From: Acaryochloris sp. IP29b_bin.137
Lineage (GTDB): Bacteria; Cyanobacteriota; Cyanobacteriia; Thermosynechococcales; Thermosynechococcaceae
Assembly: GCF_028285745.1 (NCBI RefSeq)
Contig: NZ_JANQOP010000232.1
Coordinates: 23,804 to 87,803 of the forward strand
DNA length: 64,000 nucleotides
Direction: 5' to 3'
Shown here: piece after piece, positions 8,930 through 17,323 of the stretch
Layout: the number at the start of each line of letters is the position of its first letter
How positions within the stretch are numbered: position 1 is the stretch's first letter
The notes under the pieces: generated by a model
What the model was told of the DNA's origin: nothing
Seen by the model: the letters and a program-made list of their open reading frames with translations, nothing else
The model's database searches: none
Position numbers and translations under genes: made by a program

Positions 8930-10129
8930 ATGCGCACGATTGCCGAGATTAACGACAAAATCGAAGCGGGCAAAGCCGTGGTTTGGACGGTGGAGGAGCT
9001 AAAAGCCAAAGTAGCTGATATGGGTATTGCCCAAGCTGCGAAAACGGTTGATGTGATTACCACGGGCACCTTTGAACCGATGGAATCCTCAGGGGCCATT
9101 CTCAACCTGGGGCATACGGATCCACCGATCAAAATTCGTCAATGTTGGCTAGACGGTGTGGCCGCCTACTCAGGATTTGGGGCCGTTGACCTTTACCTAG
9201 GCGCATCCCAAGCCCCCGATCGCAAGCAGCCGACCGAACTAACCGAAGGAGAAGAGGTGCAATTCCAAGGGGGTGGTCATGTGATTGAGGATTTGATCGC
9301 AGGCAAAGCGGTTCATCTACGGGCACTGGGACAAATGACCGATTGCTATCCCCGGGCCACGTTAGACACCATGATCACCAAAGAGACCATCAATCAGTTT
9401 TATCTGTTTAATCCTCGCAATCTCTACCAAAACTTTATTGTGGGCGTCAATGGCGGCGATCATCTTCTTTATACCTATTTAGGGCCTTTACAACCGCGAC
9501 TGGGGAATGCCATCTACTCCAATCCGGGGGCCTTATCGCCCCTGCTCAATGACCCCAACCTCCGGCTAATCGGTGTCGGCACTCGGATTTTCCTGGGCGG
9601 GGGGGTGGGTTATGTCACCTGGGAAGGTACCCAGCATTTTCCACTCCAAAAGCGATTGCCCAACGATACACCCATTGGCCCAGCAGCGACCCTAGCCTTA
9701 GTTGGAGATGCCAAACAAATGGAGTCTAGATGGGTACGGGGCTGCTATTTCAAGCAGTATGGCCCATCTTTGATGTTAGGGGTCGGCATTCCTTTACCTG
9801 TGATTGATGAAGAAGTGGTTCGCCGTTGCGCGGTCACAGACGAGGACTTAGTGGCTCCCATTATTGATTTTTCGATTCCCCGTCGGGTTCGCCCCACCTT
9901 TGGCTTAGTCAGCTATGCTCAGCTTAAGTCGGGGAAAATTCAAGTGGAACAGACCAAGGTTCGCTCTGCGCCCTTAGCCAGTATGGCTCTCTCTCGACAG
10001 GTGGCATTGGAATTAAAGCAGTGGATAGAGTTGGGGACATTTAAGTTGACGGAACCGGTGGCGGCGATTGCGTGCGATCGCACCTTCCTTCCCCAGGACG
10101 CTTGGGGATCACAGATCAGCCTCGATTGA
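8930..10129 (+). CDS. Homocysteine biosynthesis (DUF39/HcyBio) family protein
   Basis: A 399-residue cytoplasmic protein beginning MRTIAEINDKI. It shows the family's opening block (AVVWTVEEL, DVITTGTFEPMESSGA), the SGFGAVDLYLGASQ segment and the FLGGGVGYVTWEGTQH glycine-rich segment. In methanogens DUF39 proteins, with a partner ferredoxin, convert aspartate semialdehyde to homocysteine using reduced sulfur. The cyanobacterial forms lack the CBS domains and their exact role is less clear. The frame is open further upstream to 8867, but ATG 8930 matches the conserved N-terminus. The divergent neighbour carries a ferredoxin domain, which is suggestive given the methanogen pairing. A HIP1 site lies near the 3' end. 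Confidence 0.85.
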   Translation: MRTIAEINDKIEAGKAVVWTVEELKAKVADMGIAQAAKTVDVITTGTFEPMESSGAILNLGHTDPPIKIRQCWLDGVAAYSGFGAVDLYLGASQAPDRKQPTELTEGEEVQFQGGGHVIEDLIAGKAVHLRALGQMTDCYPRATLDTMITKETINQFYLFNPRNLYQNFIVGVNGGDHLLYTYLGPLQPRLGNAIYSNPGALSPLLNDPNLRLIGVGTRIFLGGGVGYVTWEGTQHFPLQKRLPNDTPIGPAATLALVGDAKQMESRWVRGCYFKQYGPSLMLGVGIPLPVIDEEVVRRCAVTDEDLVAPIIDFSIPRRVRPTFGLVSYAQLKSGKIQVEQTKVRSAPLASMALSRQVALELKQWIELGTFKLTEPVAAIACDRTFLPQDAWGSQISLD

Positions 10130-10198
10130 AGGTCCCTGGTCTGGGCAACACATTTGTTGACAGCGCTTACCTCCAATAGGCTCAACCTGTGCAATCGT

Positions 10199-10867
10199 TT
10201 ATACGTCAGCCCATTGCCTTAATAAGTTGGTGTAGCTTTTCGTAATCCAGTTGAATTCTCGGGTCTTTCCATCTTTATTAAAAATAGACCGTCGCGCTTG
10301 ATCCAGTTCGAACAGGATCTCTCGTTTTGCAGGATCACGCACTAGACTATGAACCCAGGCAACGGCTACCAGCCGAACCCCTTGGGTGACGGGCTTAATC
10401 CGGTGCAGTGTAGATGAAGGATAGGTAATGACTGAACCAGCATCTAATTTGATTAATCGATTCTGACTAATTTCTTCGATCACGAGTTCACCCCCTTCGT
10501 AATCTGAAGGTGAGTTTAAGAACAGGGTTAAGGAAACATCGGAACGGAGAGAATTACCACTCATCAAGGCGTTATCCACATGCGCACCGTAGGACATACC
10601 AGCCTCGTAACGGCTAATGAGGATAGAGTGAATGGCCTTGGGCTTAACGGCAGACTGAAAAGTCAAGTTACCTTTAAGCGCTGCCTTGATCTGCGCTTTG
10701 ATGTCTTGTGCGTAACTAGCTTGAGTGCTGAGCTGCGTGTTTTGCTTAACTCGCTTAGCCGCCCAACCAGCCGTTTTCTTCCCGTCTATAAAGTCTTCCG
10801 GTTTTAGGGCCTTGGTAATTGTGTCTACCTCTTCTGAAGAAAGCAGGTTGGGAATTGATAGAAGCAT
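10199..10867 (-). CDS. piuC: PKHD-type Fe(II)/2-oxoglutarate dioxygenase
   Basis: A 222-residue non-haem iron hydroxylase of the PiuC/YbiX type. The iron ligands are visible as HVD (residues about 96-98) and the distal His in STLHRI, and Arg in TQGVRLVAVAW would bind 2-oxoglutarate. GGELVIEE is the usual strand between them. Length fits the family (about 225). PiuC-type proteins are often linked to siderophore receptors, but none is visible here, so the substrate is open. It stands alone, tail to tail with the DUF39 gene and with about 560 gene-free bases upstream. Confidence 0.85.
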   Translation of the reverse strand: MLLSIPNLLSSEEVDTITKALKPEDFIDGKKTAGWAAKRVKQNTQLSTQASYAQDIKAQIKAALKGNLTFQSAVKPKAIHSILISRYEAGMSYGAHVDNALMSGNSLRSDVSLTLFLNSPSDYEGGELVIEEISQNRLIKLDAGSVITYPSSTLHRIKPVTQGVRLVAVAWVHSLVRDPAKREILFELDQARRSIFNKDGKTREFNWITKSYTNLLRQWADV

Positions 10868-11427
10868 TCACGCACTCAAAAAACACTGACTGTCTCAACT
10901 CTATGATTGAGCGATCGCCTTAACGCCACAACATTCACTTCAGAGTTTACAGGCAGTTGATCTGAACTCTTGTTGAGTTGTTGAAAATTATATACAGAAA
11001 TCTGAAGCAAATAAAAATGAGTCTCAATAGTTGAGTTGGCCCTGATTATAATCCTCGAAGTCTTCTACCTGATTGGGTTTTAGAAGTGGTCGCGGCATAA
11101 CTTGTCTATGGTGATGACCATACTTTTCTTATTCCAATAGGAATCAGTAATATTTTTTTCTTGATGAGATTATTATTATTTATATTTTTGGCTAAATTTT
11201 AGTTAAGTGGGAACCTTTAATTCCAATAAACCCTTACCTGAAAGGAGTTATAGGTATTCCGATATATTTCTGACTGTTCTTTTATTGAGAATGACTTTCT
11301 TTAAAAGTTTTCTGTTTATTCACATCTGAGTGATATTCTCGATAAGGCTAAATAGCTTATGCAGTGTCATTGGCAATTAAGCACAATCCATTAGCCATTG
11401 AGTACAAAATTTGGAGTGTTACAACTT
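10868..11427. other. AT-rich intergenic region upstream of the RTX gene
   Basis: No ORF of protein character is visible. The segment is distinctly more AT-rich than its flanks from about 10,980 on. A HIP1 octamer lies at about 10,911. A small perfect inverted repeat, TATGGT-GATG-ACCATA, lies at 11107-11122 and is followed by a T-rich stretch. It could be a weak terminator or an operator. The promoter of the RTX gene must lie in this region, but no convincing -35/-10 pair stands out by eye. Confidence 0.5.
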
Positions 11428-13431
11428 ATGTCTGCCCCAACCCCTGCTGAAATCGCTGCTGAACGCTTTGAAGAACTGGTTGCTGGACTAGATCTTGAGA
11501 ACGCGATTGTAGGTACTGCTGATGACGATAGACTTCCAGGTTTGTCAAATGATGACATCATCGTTGGTTTGGGTAGAAATGATTTGATAGTTGGCCGCAA
11601 AGGTAATGACATCCTGATTGGGGATAATGCACCTGAAGGTGGCGAAGGCTCTGAAGGCGGAGAAGGTTCCGAGGGCGGCGAAGGCTCCGAGGGCGGCGAA
11701 GGCTCCGAGGGCGGCGAAGGCTCTGAAGGCGGTAATGACACTATCTCCGGTGGCGATGGAGATGACACCATTTTGGGTGGCGATGGAGATGACAAACTGA
11801 AAGGCGGTTCTGGTGATGATTTCATCATTGGAGGCAATGGAGTCGATCACATCTACGGTGGTGCTGGAGATGACCTCATCGTGGGCGGCATCCCTGGCGA
11901 AAGCAGCTCCGCTGGTGAAAGTGGCGAAGGCTCTGAAGGCGGTGAGGGTGCCGAAGGGGGAGAAGGCTCTGAAGGGGGAGAAGCTGGTTTCGATGACATC
12001 ATCAATGCTGGAGCAGGTAACGACGTCATTGATGCGGGTGAAGGTGCCAATAAAGTTTATGGCGGCACTGGTAATGACATTATTGATGCCGGTCACCAAG
12101 GTGATCTCGTTTACGGAGGTCTAGGTGATGACTACATTGATGGTGGTGAAGGCAGTGAAGACGGTGCTGACACCATTTCGGGCGGTCGAGGCAACGACAC
12201 CGTTTTTGGTGGCCAAGATGATGATGTTATTCGTGGCGGCCATGGTAATGACGTTCTGACGGGTGGTGAAGCTGGTGATGGCTCCGAAGGTGGAGAAGGC
12301 TCTGAAGGCGGAGAAGGCTCTGAAGGTGGAGAAGGTTCCGAGGGTGGAGAAAGCTCCGAAGACGGAGAAGGTTCCGAGGGTGGAGAAGGCTCTGAAGGCG
12401 GAGAAGGCTCTGAAGGGGGAGAAGGTTCCGAGGGTGGAGAAGGCTCTGAAGGCGGAGAAGGCTCTGAAGGTGGAGAAGGTTCCGAAGGTTCCGAAGGTGG
12501 AGAAGGCTCTGCTGATGGCAACGACTACATCGACGGTGGTGCTGGCAATGACACTATCTCCGGTGGAGAGGGTGATGACACCTTGAAAGGCGGCTCTGGT
12601 GATGATTCCATCGTTGGAGGCAACGGGACCGATTACATCTACGGTGGTGCTGGAAATGACACCATTGTGGGCGGCATCCCTGGCGAAAGCAGCTCCGCTG
12701 GTGAAAGTGGCGAAGGCGACGAAGGCGGTGAGGGCTCCGAAGGGGGCGAAGGCTCTGAAGGGGGTGAAGTTGGCTTTGCTGACATCATTGATGCTGGGGC
12801 TGGCAACGACGTCATTGATGCGGGTGAAGGCGCCAATCAAATCTATGGCGGTACTGGCCATGACATTATTGATGCGGGTCATCAAGGCGACTTAGTCTTC
12901 GGTGGTGCTGGAAATGACACGATCAATGGTGGTGAAGGCAGTGAGGATGGTGCCGATACCATCTATGGTCAACGGGGTAACGATGAGATTGCGGGTGGTA
13001 TTGGAGACGACTATCTGAATGGGGGGCGCGGCCATGATATCCTCACGGGCCAAGCAGGTAATGATGTGCTGGTTGGCGGTCATGGACCTGATTCTTTTGT
13101 CTTTGATTCAGGTGAATCCTTTGCCATAGAAGACTTAGGAACTGACACCATCCTTGATTTCTCTACCCAAGACACCCTTGTTTTGAGTCTTAGCACATTC
13201 ACTGCGCTAAACAGCTCAGCAGGCACAGGTTTCAGTGTTGATACTGAGTTTGAGGTGGTTGGCAGTGATAGCGATGCAGCCTCCAGTACTGCCATCATCG
13301 TTTACAGTTCTCAGTCTGGGAGCTTGTTCTATAACGAAAACGGTAGTTTGGATGGTCTAGGTGCCGGGGCTACATTTGCCATTCTCAATGGTGCTCCATC
13401 TCTGTCAGCAAACAACTTTGAACTGATTTAG
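11428..13431 (+). CDS. RTX-type calcium-binding repeat protein with EGS-rich linkers
   Basis: A 667-residue acidic protein with no N-terminal signal peptide, which fits type I (ABC) secretion. After a 60-residue head come blocks of glycine-aspartate nonapeptides (GGxGxDxxx, e.g. [22 protein letters not shown]) that would form calcium-binding beta-rolls. They alternate with low-complexity GEGSEG tracts. The C-terminal 110 residues ([30 protein letters not shown]) match the tail of cyanobacterial RTX proteins and probably carry the secretion signal. The second half repeats the first: [16 protein letters not shown] and DAGEGANxxYGGTGxDIIDAG occur twice. ATG 11428 was preferred to TTG 11398 because GGAG lies upstream and the family head starts there. 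No secretion genes are adjacent. The role is unknown; surface or extracellular structure is likely. Confidence 0.85.
   Translation: MSAPTPAEIAAERFEELVAGLDLENAIVGTADDDRLPGLSNDDIIVGLGRNDLIVGRKGNDILIGDNAPEGGEGSEGGEGSEGGEGSEGGEGSEGGEGSEGGNDTISGGDGDDTILGGDGDDKLKGGSGDDFIIGGNGVDHIYGGAGDDLIVGGIPGESSSAGESGEGSEGGEGAEGGEGSEGGEAGFDDIINAGAGNDVIDAGEGANKVYGGTGNDIIDAGHQGDLVYGGLGDDYIDGGEGSEDGADTISGGRGNDTVFGGQDDDVIRGGHGNDVLTGGEAGDGSEGGEGSEGGEGSEGGEGSEGGESSEDGEGSEGGEGSEGGEGSEGGEGSEGGEGSEGGEGSEGGEGSEGSEGGEGSADGNDYIDGGAGNDTISGGEGDDTLKGGSGDDSIVGGNGTDYIYGGAGNDTIVGGIPGESSSAGESGEGDEGGEGSEGGEGSEGGEVGFADIIDAGAGNDVIDAGEGANQIYGGTGHDIIDAGHQGDLVFGGAGNDTINGGEGSEDGADTIYGQRGNDEIAGGIGDDYLNGGRGHDILTGQAGNDVLVGGHGPDSFVFDSGESFAIEDLGTDTILDFSTQDTLVLSLSTFTALNSSAGTGFSVDTEFEVVGSDSDAASSTAIIVYSSQSGSLFYNENGSLDGLGAGATFAILNGAPSLSANNFELI
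11632..12513 (+). repeat. 18-bp tandem repeats coding GEGSEG in the RTX gene
   Basis: Near-identical 18-base units (type GGCGAAGGCTCCGAGGGC) code for GEGSEG. They form a block of about 5 units at 11632-11733 and a longer block of about 13 units at 12274-12513. Short versions follow at about 11920-11976 and 12703-12770. Units differ mainly at third positions, and some carry variants (ESSEDG, a skipped GG), as expected from slippage followed by drift. The high identity makes copy number likely to vary between strains and to be error-prone in assembly. Confidence 0.9.
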
Positions 13432-13473
13432 GTAGCTTATAGCCCATCGGTTAACAGCCGCTGACTCAGTTTC

Positions 13474-13507
13474 TTCAGCGTCTTACCTCCTCAGGAAGGG
13501 CGCTGAA
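13474..13507 (+). terminator. Intercistronic hairpin after the RTX gene
   Basis: TTCAGCG (13474-13480) pairs with CGCTGAA (13501-13507) across a 20-base loop that can fold further (CTTAC...AGGAAGG is partly complementary). It lies 40 bases after the RTX stop and 30 bases before the next ORF. There is no T-run, so it may be a partial or factor-dependent terminator, or an RNA-stabilising stem. Confidence 0.4.
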
Positions 13508-13542
13508 ATGTACAAAAACTCGTTGAAAGACTCCTTAATGTG

Positions 13543-14157
13543 ATGATGCAATCCTCTACGGAAGTAAAAACGCCCTCTTTCCCAAGACAGACAGACCTGG
13601 CGACCGTCTGTGTTTATGCGATTGGTATCCTGTCTGCTGGATTATTCCTATTTTTACCCCTGGTTAATTTGTTAAGTCCTAGTCCTTGGCAACGCACCAT
13701 GGGTGTTGTTCATGGCACTGCAGCTCTTTTAGCTGTTGTTGTCATTGCCTATGCAGGGCATATGGCCTTTCCATTATTAAGAGGTGTTCCTAAAATTTTG
13801 CCTCAAATGCGAACGTTAACGTTTTGGTCTTCTTGCTTAGCGTTTCTTGCGATCGCATCAGGCAACTGGGCCTACATGCGATACCGAGCCCCATCTGGTG
13901 GAGCTCGCGCTTGGCTGAGAGAAAATACACCCTTGGTACATTACCTTTTCATGGAATATCACGAATTTACTGTGCTATTTACCTTACCGCTAGGGGTGGC
14001 CTGTACCTGGGTGCTCTGGCAGTACGGAGACTCAATTGTAGAAAAACACAACCGCCCTGTTTTGGCGGCCACCAGTATTGCGTTGATGGCCATGATGTTC
14101 TTTGCCCTAGGCGGCCTTGTCAGTGGGCTAAATGTAGCCAGAATGCACACATTGTAA
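13543..14157 (+). CDS. Unrecognised five-helix membrane protein
   Basis: About 204 residues with five predicted membrane helices: residues about 20-43, 53-75, 88-110, 141-162 and 172-195. Histidines sit at helix ends (VVHGTAALL, AYAGHMAF, VHYLFMEYHEF), a layout that could bind haem or metal, but no known cytochrome motif is complete. GTG 13540, ATG 13543 and ATG 13546 are all possible starts. The stop is 15 bases before the next membrane ORF, so they form an operon. I do not recognise the family. An inner or thylakoid membrane redox or transport subunit is a guess. Confidence 0.7.
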   Translation: MMQSSTEVKTPSFPRQTDLATVCVYAIGILSAGLFLFLPLVNLLSPSPWQRTMGVVHGTAALLAVVVIAYAGHMAFPLLRGVPKILPQMRTLTFWSSCLAFLAIASGNWAYMRYRAPSGGARAWLRENTPLVHYLFMEYHEFTVLFTLPLGVACTWVLWQYGDSIVEKHNRPVLAATSIALMAMMFFALGGLVSGLNVARMHTL

Positions 14158-14172
14158 ATTGACCTTTAAGAA

Positions 14173-14652
14173 GTGAGCCCATTTATGCAACAGTCCCATC
14201 ACTCACCGAAAGTACCGATCTACAGCAAAATTTGGAATCAGCTTAAAAATTTTCCTCAAGGCTTAGCCACTGGGGCACAAGACCCACCAACCGTCTCTGG
14301 GCCAGCAGCGGCTGCATTAATCAGTGCTGCCTTCAGCTGCTTTCTGTTAATGGTCAACCAACACTTAACCGTAATTTTCAAAGCTTGGAATGACCTAGTC
14401 TGGGATATGGGAAGCTGGATTCCTGGCAGCAAAAACCCTGACCCACTATATGGTGAAATCGGCAGTTACTCTGGCAAAGAAACCATCATGTTAGTGAGTT
14501 GGCTCGTTAGTTGGCTGCTCCTTCATCAGTTTTGGAAAAATCGTCAGATTCAAGCAGGAACAATGTTTTTTTGGATCCTCACATTCTTGGTGGCCGCTAC
14601 AGTCATGAACTGGCATCCAATTTTTCCGTATCTGCCTCTGATGCCACATTAA
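14173..14652 (+). CDS. Unrecognised three-helix membrane protein
   Basis: 159 residues (or 155 from ATG 14185) with three hydrophobic helices at residues about 45-68, 102-122 and 130-150. A soluble N-terminus has PSTVSG-like and GAQDPP segments, and there is a tryptophan-rich loop (NDLVWDMGSWIPGSKNP). The conserved-looking basic cluster HQFWKNRQ lies between helices 2 and 3. It starts 15 bases after the five-helix gene and is followed by the 68-residue single-helix gene, so all three are likely subunits of one membrane complex. No family is recognised. Confidence 0.65.
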   Translation: MSPFMQQSHHSPKVPIYSKIWNQLKNFPQGLATGAQDPPTVSGPAAAALISAAFSCFLLMVNQHLTVIFKAWNDLVWDMGSWIPGSKNPDPLYGEIGSYSGKETIMLVSWLVSWLLLHQFWKNRQIQAGTMFFWILTFLVAATVMNWHPIFPYLPLMPH

Positions 14653-14741
14653 TCAAGAGAAGTCCTTTTTCCTGATGAAAGTTCTGAACATTCCAAAGTT
14701 ATCAGTAATAGATTTAACGTCCTGATTCTGGGGGAACAATC

Positions 14742-14948
14742 ATGCAAACTCAAATTAAAGTCAAACAACCTAAAACGTCTGTCCGTCCCTTGCATAAGTA
14801 TGTTGTATTCGGGGTAGGGCTGTGGTTCTTGTTTATAGTGACTTTTGCAATTGCTCATTTACGCGTCAGTCAGAGTGGCAAATTTAATGGCCTACCCCTC
14901 AAATCCTTGACAGAAAGCCAACCCCAAAAACCAGTAGACTCCTACTGA
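14742..14948 (+). CDS. Small single-helix membrane protein
   Basis: 68 residues: a basic N-terminal 24 (KVKQPKTSVRPLHK), one membrane helix (YVVFGVGLWFLFIVTFAIAH) and a short polar tail. A GGGGA ribosome binding site stands 8 bases before the ATG, which supports real translation. It is the third gene of the 13.5-14.9 kb membrane set, 89 bases after the second. It could be an accessory subunit of the kind found in respiratory or photosynthetic complexes. No family is recognised. Confidence 0.65.
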   Translation: MQTQIKVKQPKTSVRPLHKYVVFGVGLWFLFIVTFAIAHLRVSQSGKFNGLPLKSLTESQPQKPVDSY

Positions 14949-15082
14949 ATTGCAATTCGAGTAGGGCTGTGGTTGAGATGCTTCTTAGATCGCATGCAAG
15001 GTTTAGCCTACACAAGAGCCTAGCCGATTCTGGTTTCCAGTCAACAGCAGTAAATGCCTAATTCAGCCAACCAGATCACTCC

Positions 15083-15129
15083 AAAAAAAAGAGCTGTTAG
15101 CAGGGTGAGGTAACCTGACTAGCAGCTCT
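15083..15129 (-). terminator. Rho-independent terminator of the small secreted protein gene
   Basis: On the minus strand a stem of GAGCTGCTAG paired with CTAACAGCTC (one G-T pair), with inner CAGG/CCTG pairs, is followed by eight T (15083-15090 reversed). It lies 40 bases after the stop of the gene ending at 15169. It also faces the end of the 14742-14948 gene on the other strand. Confidence 0.85.
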
Positions 15130-15168
15130 GGAGTGTGAGGTTAAAGTTTTAAGGATTTCTGGAAGGCG

Positions 15169-15492
15169 TTAGCGAATATGGGCAGCGCCGTTAGGCCCCC
15201 GCTGAATAACTTGCAATGTGCCGGTCGATCGAGCAGTGCTTTGTCGAATTTCTCTAGGCTGAGCAAGCTGAGCAGCACCATGAGACCCCCGGGTGACAAT
15301 CGCTGGGAACCCTTTGGCAGGAGTGCTAGACCGGACTTGGGCATCATCAGGAATACGGTCTACTTTGACTTGGTGGGCAGCACCGTTGGGACCACGGGTA
15401 ACCGTAACCGTCTCAGCAGTAGCGGGGGAAATCATGCCCAGGCTAAGAACAGTTAGACTAGCTAAGATTGCGACTTGATTGTTGCGTGTCAT
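15169..15492 (-). CDS. Small secreted protein with three RGxxGAA repeats
   Basis: 107 residues with a clear signal peptide (basic MTRNN, hydrophobic core, cleavage near ATAETV at about residue 26). The mature part holds three copies of a short motif: TRGPNGAAH (32-40), TRGSHGAAQ and QRGPNGAAH at the very end, separated by basic spacers. No enzyme domain is seen; it would be a periplasmic or extracellular basic peptide-like protein. Its 5' half and leader are duplicated about 426 bases upstream as a broken copy, and a strong terminator follows the gene. The function is unknown. Confidence 0.7.
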   Translation of the reverse strand: MTRNNQVAILASLTVLSLGMISPATAETVTVTRGPNGAAHQVKVDRIPDDAQVRSSTPAKGFPAIVTRGSHGAAQLAQPREIRQSTARSTGTLQVIQRGPNGAAHIR

Positions 15493-16057
15493 GTTTGTGC
15501 TCCAACTTCAATGTCTTCAATGTACGAGGTGTATCTGAAGCTGGAATGATGGCGATCTGGGTGAGTCCCTGTAATTGGCTGAACAGACGATAAGGGATTA
15601 ATGAGAATTCTGAGTGGTTCACTCAACCCACGATGATTACCAGGATGTGACTAATAACTCAGTAATCTTGCCGCGCTTTTGGGGATTGGAATTAATAGCT
15701 CGAGCCGCTTGAACCGAGTCAATATTGAACGCCTGGTACTCCCCATTAATCAGCTCTTTCTTCTTTATCCAGCTGCTTTTCTCCAACAGAACCCTTACGA
15801 CTGGGGAGTAACCTTTTTAGTCGTAGGCTTTTCTTCTCCAAAAGCTTGAACTGAAAACTGTTCTTAACCCCAGAACAGTGAAACTTCCTAAGACAACACC
15901 CTGATTGTTGCGTTTCATAGTTGTTCTCCAACTTCGATGCTTTCAAGAACAGAGGCTGTCTGAAGCGGGAATGATGATTATCTGGGTATGCTCCCTCTAC
16001 TGTCTCTGCATTTTGCCGTTAGAACAACTCATCTTAACGATGCTGGCAAATAACGCC
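15493..16057. repeat. Duplicated 5' leader pair in a gene-free stretch
   Basis: Bases about 15430-15570 and about 15855-15995 are direct repeats at a spacing of about 426. Both contain a GTTGCGT-type start, TCTCCAACTTC(A/G)ATG, a CTTCAA/CTTTCAA variant, TCTGAAGC(T/G)GGAATGATG and ATCTGGGT. Between them, near 15790-15830, is a weak ACGACT...AGTCGT stem. Otherwise the stretch holds only the pseudogene and nothing else with coding character. Confidence 0.7.
15841..15918 (-). pseudogene. Frameshifted relic of a duplicate of the small secreted gene
   Basis: Reading from ATG 15918 the sequence gives MKRNNQVLS and a stop, against MTRNNQVAILASLTVLSLG in the intact gene. Aligning the DNA shows one missing base after codon 7. 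If it is restored, the frame continues LGSFTVLGL, matching the signal peptide core. The upstream leader (to about 15995) is also conserved with the intact gene's leader (15493-15570). Downstream similarity fades, so only the 5' part of the duplicate survives. An unrelated open frame (15746-15946) across it has no protein character. Confidence 0.75.
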
Positions 16058-17323
16058 CTAAGTTTCGATTTGCTCCCAGATCCAGTTGACCCATGAGTTA
16101 ACAGTTCTGGCACGTCTGGGAATGGTTGTACCGGTGATATCCAGGTTTGCCTGTTGCATAATAGTGACTATGGCATCTTTTGAGGGGACAGCTCCAATCC
16201 TCAGACTTTCCTGAAAAACCTTATAGAAGACGGGCTTGTTGAGGATAGTGGCAATAATGCTGAGATATTTGTTTTTATAGGAGCTGTTGAATATCTTTCT
16301 GGCATCATTCGTAAGATGAAAAATAATGCCATCACTTTTATGGGTTTTATTAATTAGACCAAGGTACCGCCCGGCGTCAGTGTAATACTGGGTTTGCCGT
16401 ATATCAAACTGATAGTTCTCAGTAATATCGTCTTTCGTCAATTCCCTCTCTGCAAGAAGACTTAATAGGTCGATGACACGTTCAAACTTGTCAGCTTGTG
16501 GAAAGGGAATACTTTCACTATTCTCAGCAGGAGGCAGTCCACTTAAAAAAGGCATGATGTCATCAGAGCTAATGGGCTCTGGCTGCACACTGTATTCCAC
16601 AACCTGTGTCAGCTCCAGAGAGCTGTACTGGCTAATTTCATTGAACTTAAACTTGTAGAAAGTAAAGGTATCGTTGGAGAAGGTCATGATTGCAGGAATG
16701 ACCTGTTGATCAACCATTGAAGACCATAAGCGGAAAGGGTAATAGAGCTGTCGAATGAGAAAATCATCGACGGCATAATTTTTGGCCTCAATAAGCAGGA
16801 GATAATTATCACTTTCAAAGCCTGCATCAATCTCACATTGAGAGTTTTCAACAGTGATACTTCTGTTGTTAATGGTGAAATCAAAACAACCAGTGGACAT
16901 CCTGCCAGACAAGGTTTGATAGGCTTCTTCTTCAAGAAAGTCTGTAATGAGACCAGCAATATAGGCATAGTTCAAGGCCAGGCTTTCTGAATGCAGGTTA
17001 GGAAAACTAATGCTCTCGATATTGTGCGGTATTTCAAAAACAACATGTTGTTTTTCAAAATTCGAGGCAATGGTGAAGTGGGTTCTAAACTGCCCAACAA
17101 TGTACTTGGAACGGGAAAGAGGCAGGATAGAGAGATTATGTTCCTTGAAGATAGCTGGGAGATTAACACTATGGTCAAACTTAGCCATGAGTCGGCTTTC
17201 ACGTTCCTCATTGATTTGTGCGGCGGTTATCTCAAAATAGCCATCATTCCTGATCTTTGTAAGTAGATCATATCTCTCAAAAAGAGTGTTCCAGGCAATA
17301 TCATTCTTTGTGAGATTAGCCAT
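16058..17323 (-). CDS. Type II restriction endonuclease (PD-(D/E)xK fold)
   Basis: 421 residues. A PD-(D/E)xK nuclease core is visible at residues 163-200: CEIDAG with Asp166, then LLLIEAKNY with Glu179 and Lys181, then the helix FLIRQLYYPF. The N-terminal 100 residues and the C-terminal winged-helix-like part (about 290-421, RQTQYYTDAGRYLG) would handle DNA recognition. It overlaps the adenine methyltransferase gene by 8 bases on the same strand, the usual arrangement of a type II restriction-modification pair. The recognition sequence cannot be read; the methyltransferase type suggests a GATC-containing site. The pair lacks HIP1 octamers, consistent with recent transfer. Catalytic residues look intact, so it may be active. 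Confidence 0.8.
   Translation of the reverse strand: MANLTKNDIAWNTLFERYDLLTKIRNDGYFEITAAQINEERESRLMAKFDHSVNLPAIFKEHNLSILPLSRSKYIVGQFRTHFTIASNFEKQHVVFEIPHNIESISFPNLHSESLALNYAYIAGLITDFLEEEAYQTLSGRMSTGCFDFTINNRSITVENSQCEIDAGFESDNYLLLIEAKNYAVDDFLIRQLYYPFRLWSSMVDQQVIPAIMTFSNDTFTFYKFKFNEISQYSSLELTQVVEYSVQPEPISSDDIMPFLSGLPPAENSESIPFPQADKFERVIDLLSLLAERELTKDDITENYQFDIRQTQYYTDAGRYLGLINKTHKSDGIIFHLTNDARKIFNSSYKNKYLSIIATILNKPVFYKVFQESLRIGAVPSKDAIVTIMQQANLDITGTTIPRRARTVNSWVNWIWEQIET

Noticed and set aside
8827..9132. N-terminal extension of the ferredoxin-MBL protein
   Set aside because: It runs antisense through the start of the DUF39 gene; ATG 8826 has a good AGAGG site and begins just before the ferredoxin motif.
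11391..13083. Several open frames on the minus strand and other plus frames across the RTX gene, rich in Pro-Ser-Glu or Ala-Phe
   Set aside because: They are reflections of the 18-bp repeats in the RTX coding frame; the RTX reading has recognisable calcium-binding motifs and a family C-terminus.
15746..15946. 66-codon minus-strand open frame over the relic
   Set aside because: No ribosome site or domain; it crosses the duplicated leader and the frameshifted copy.
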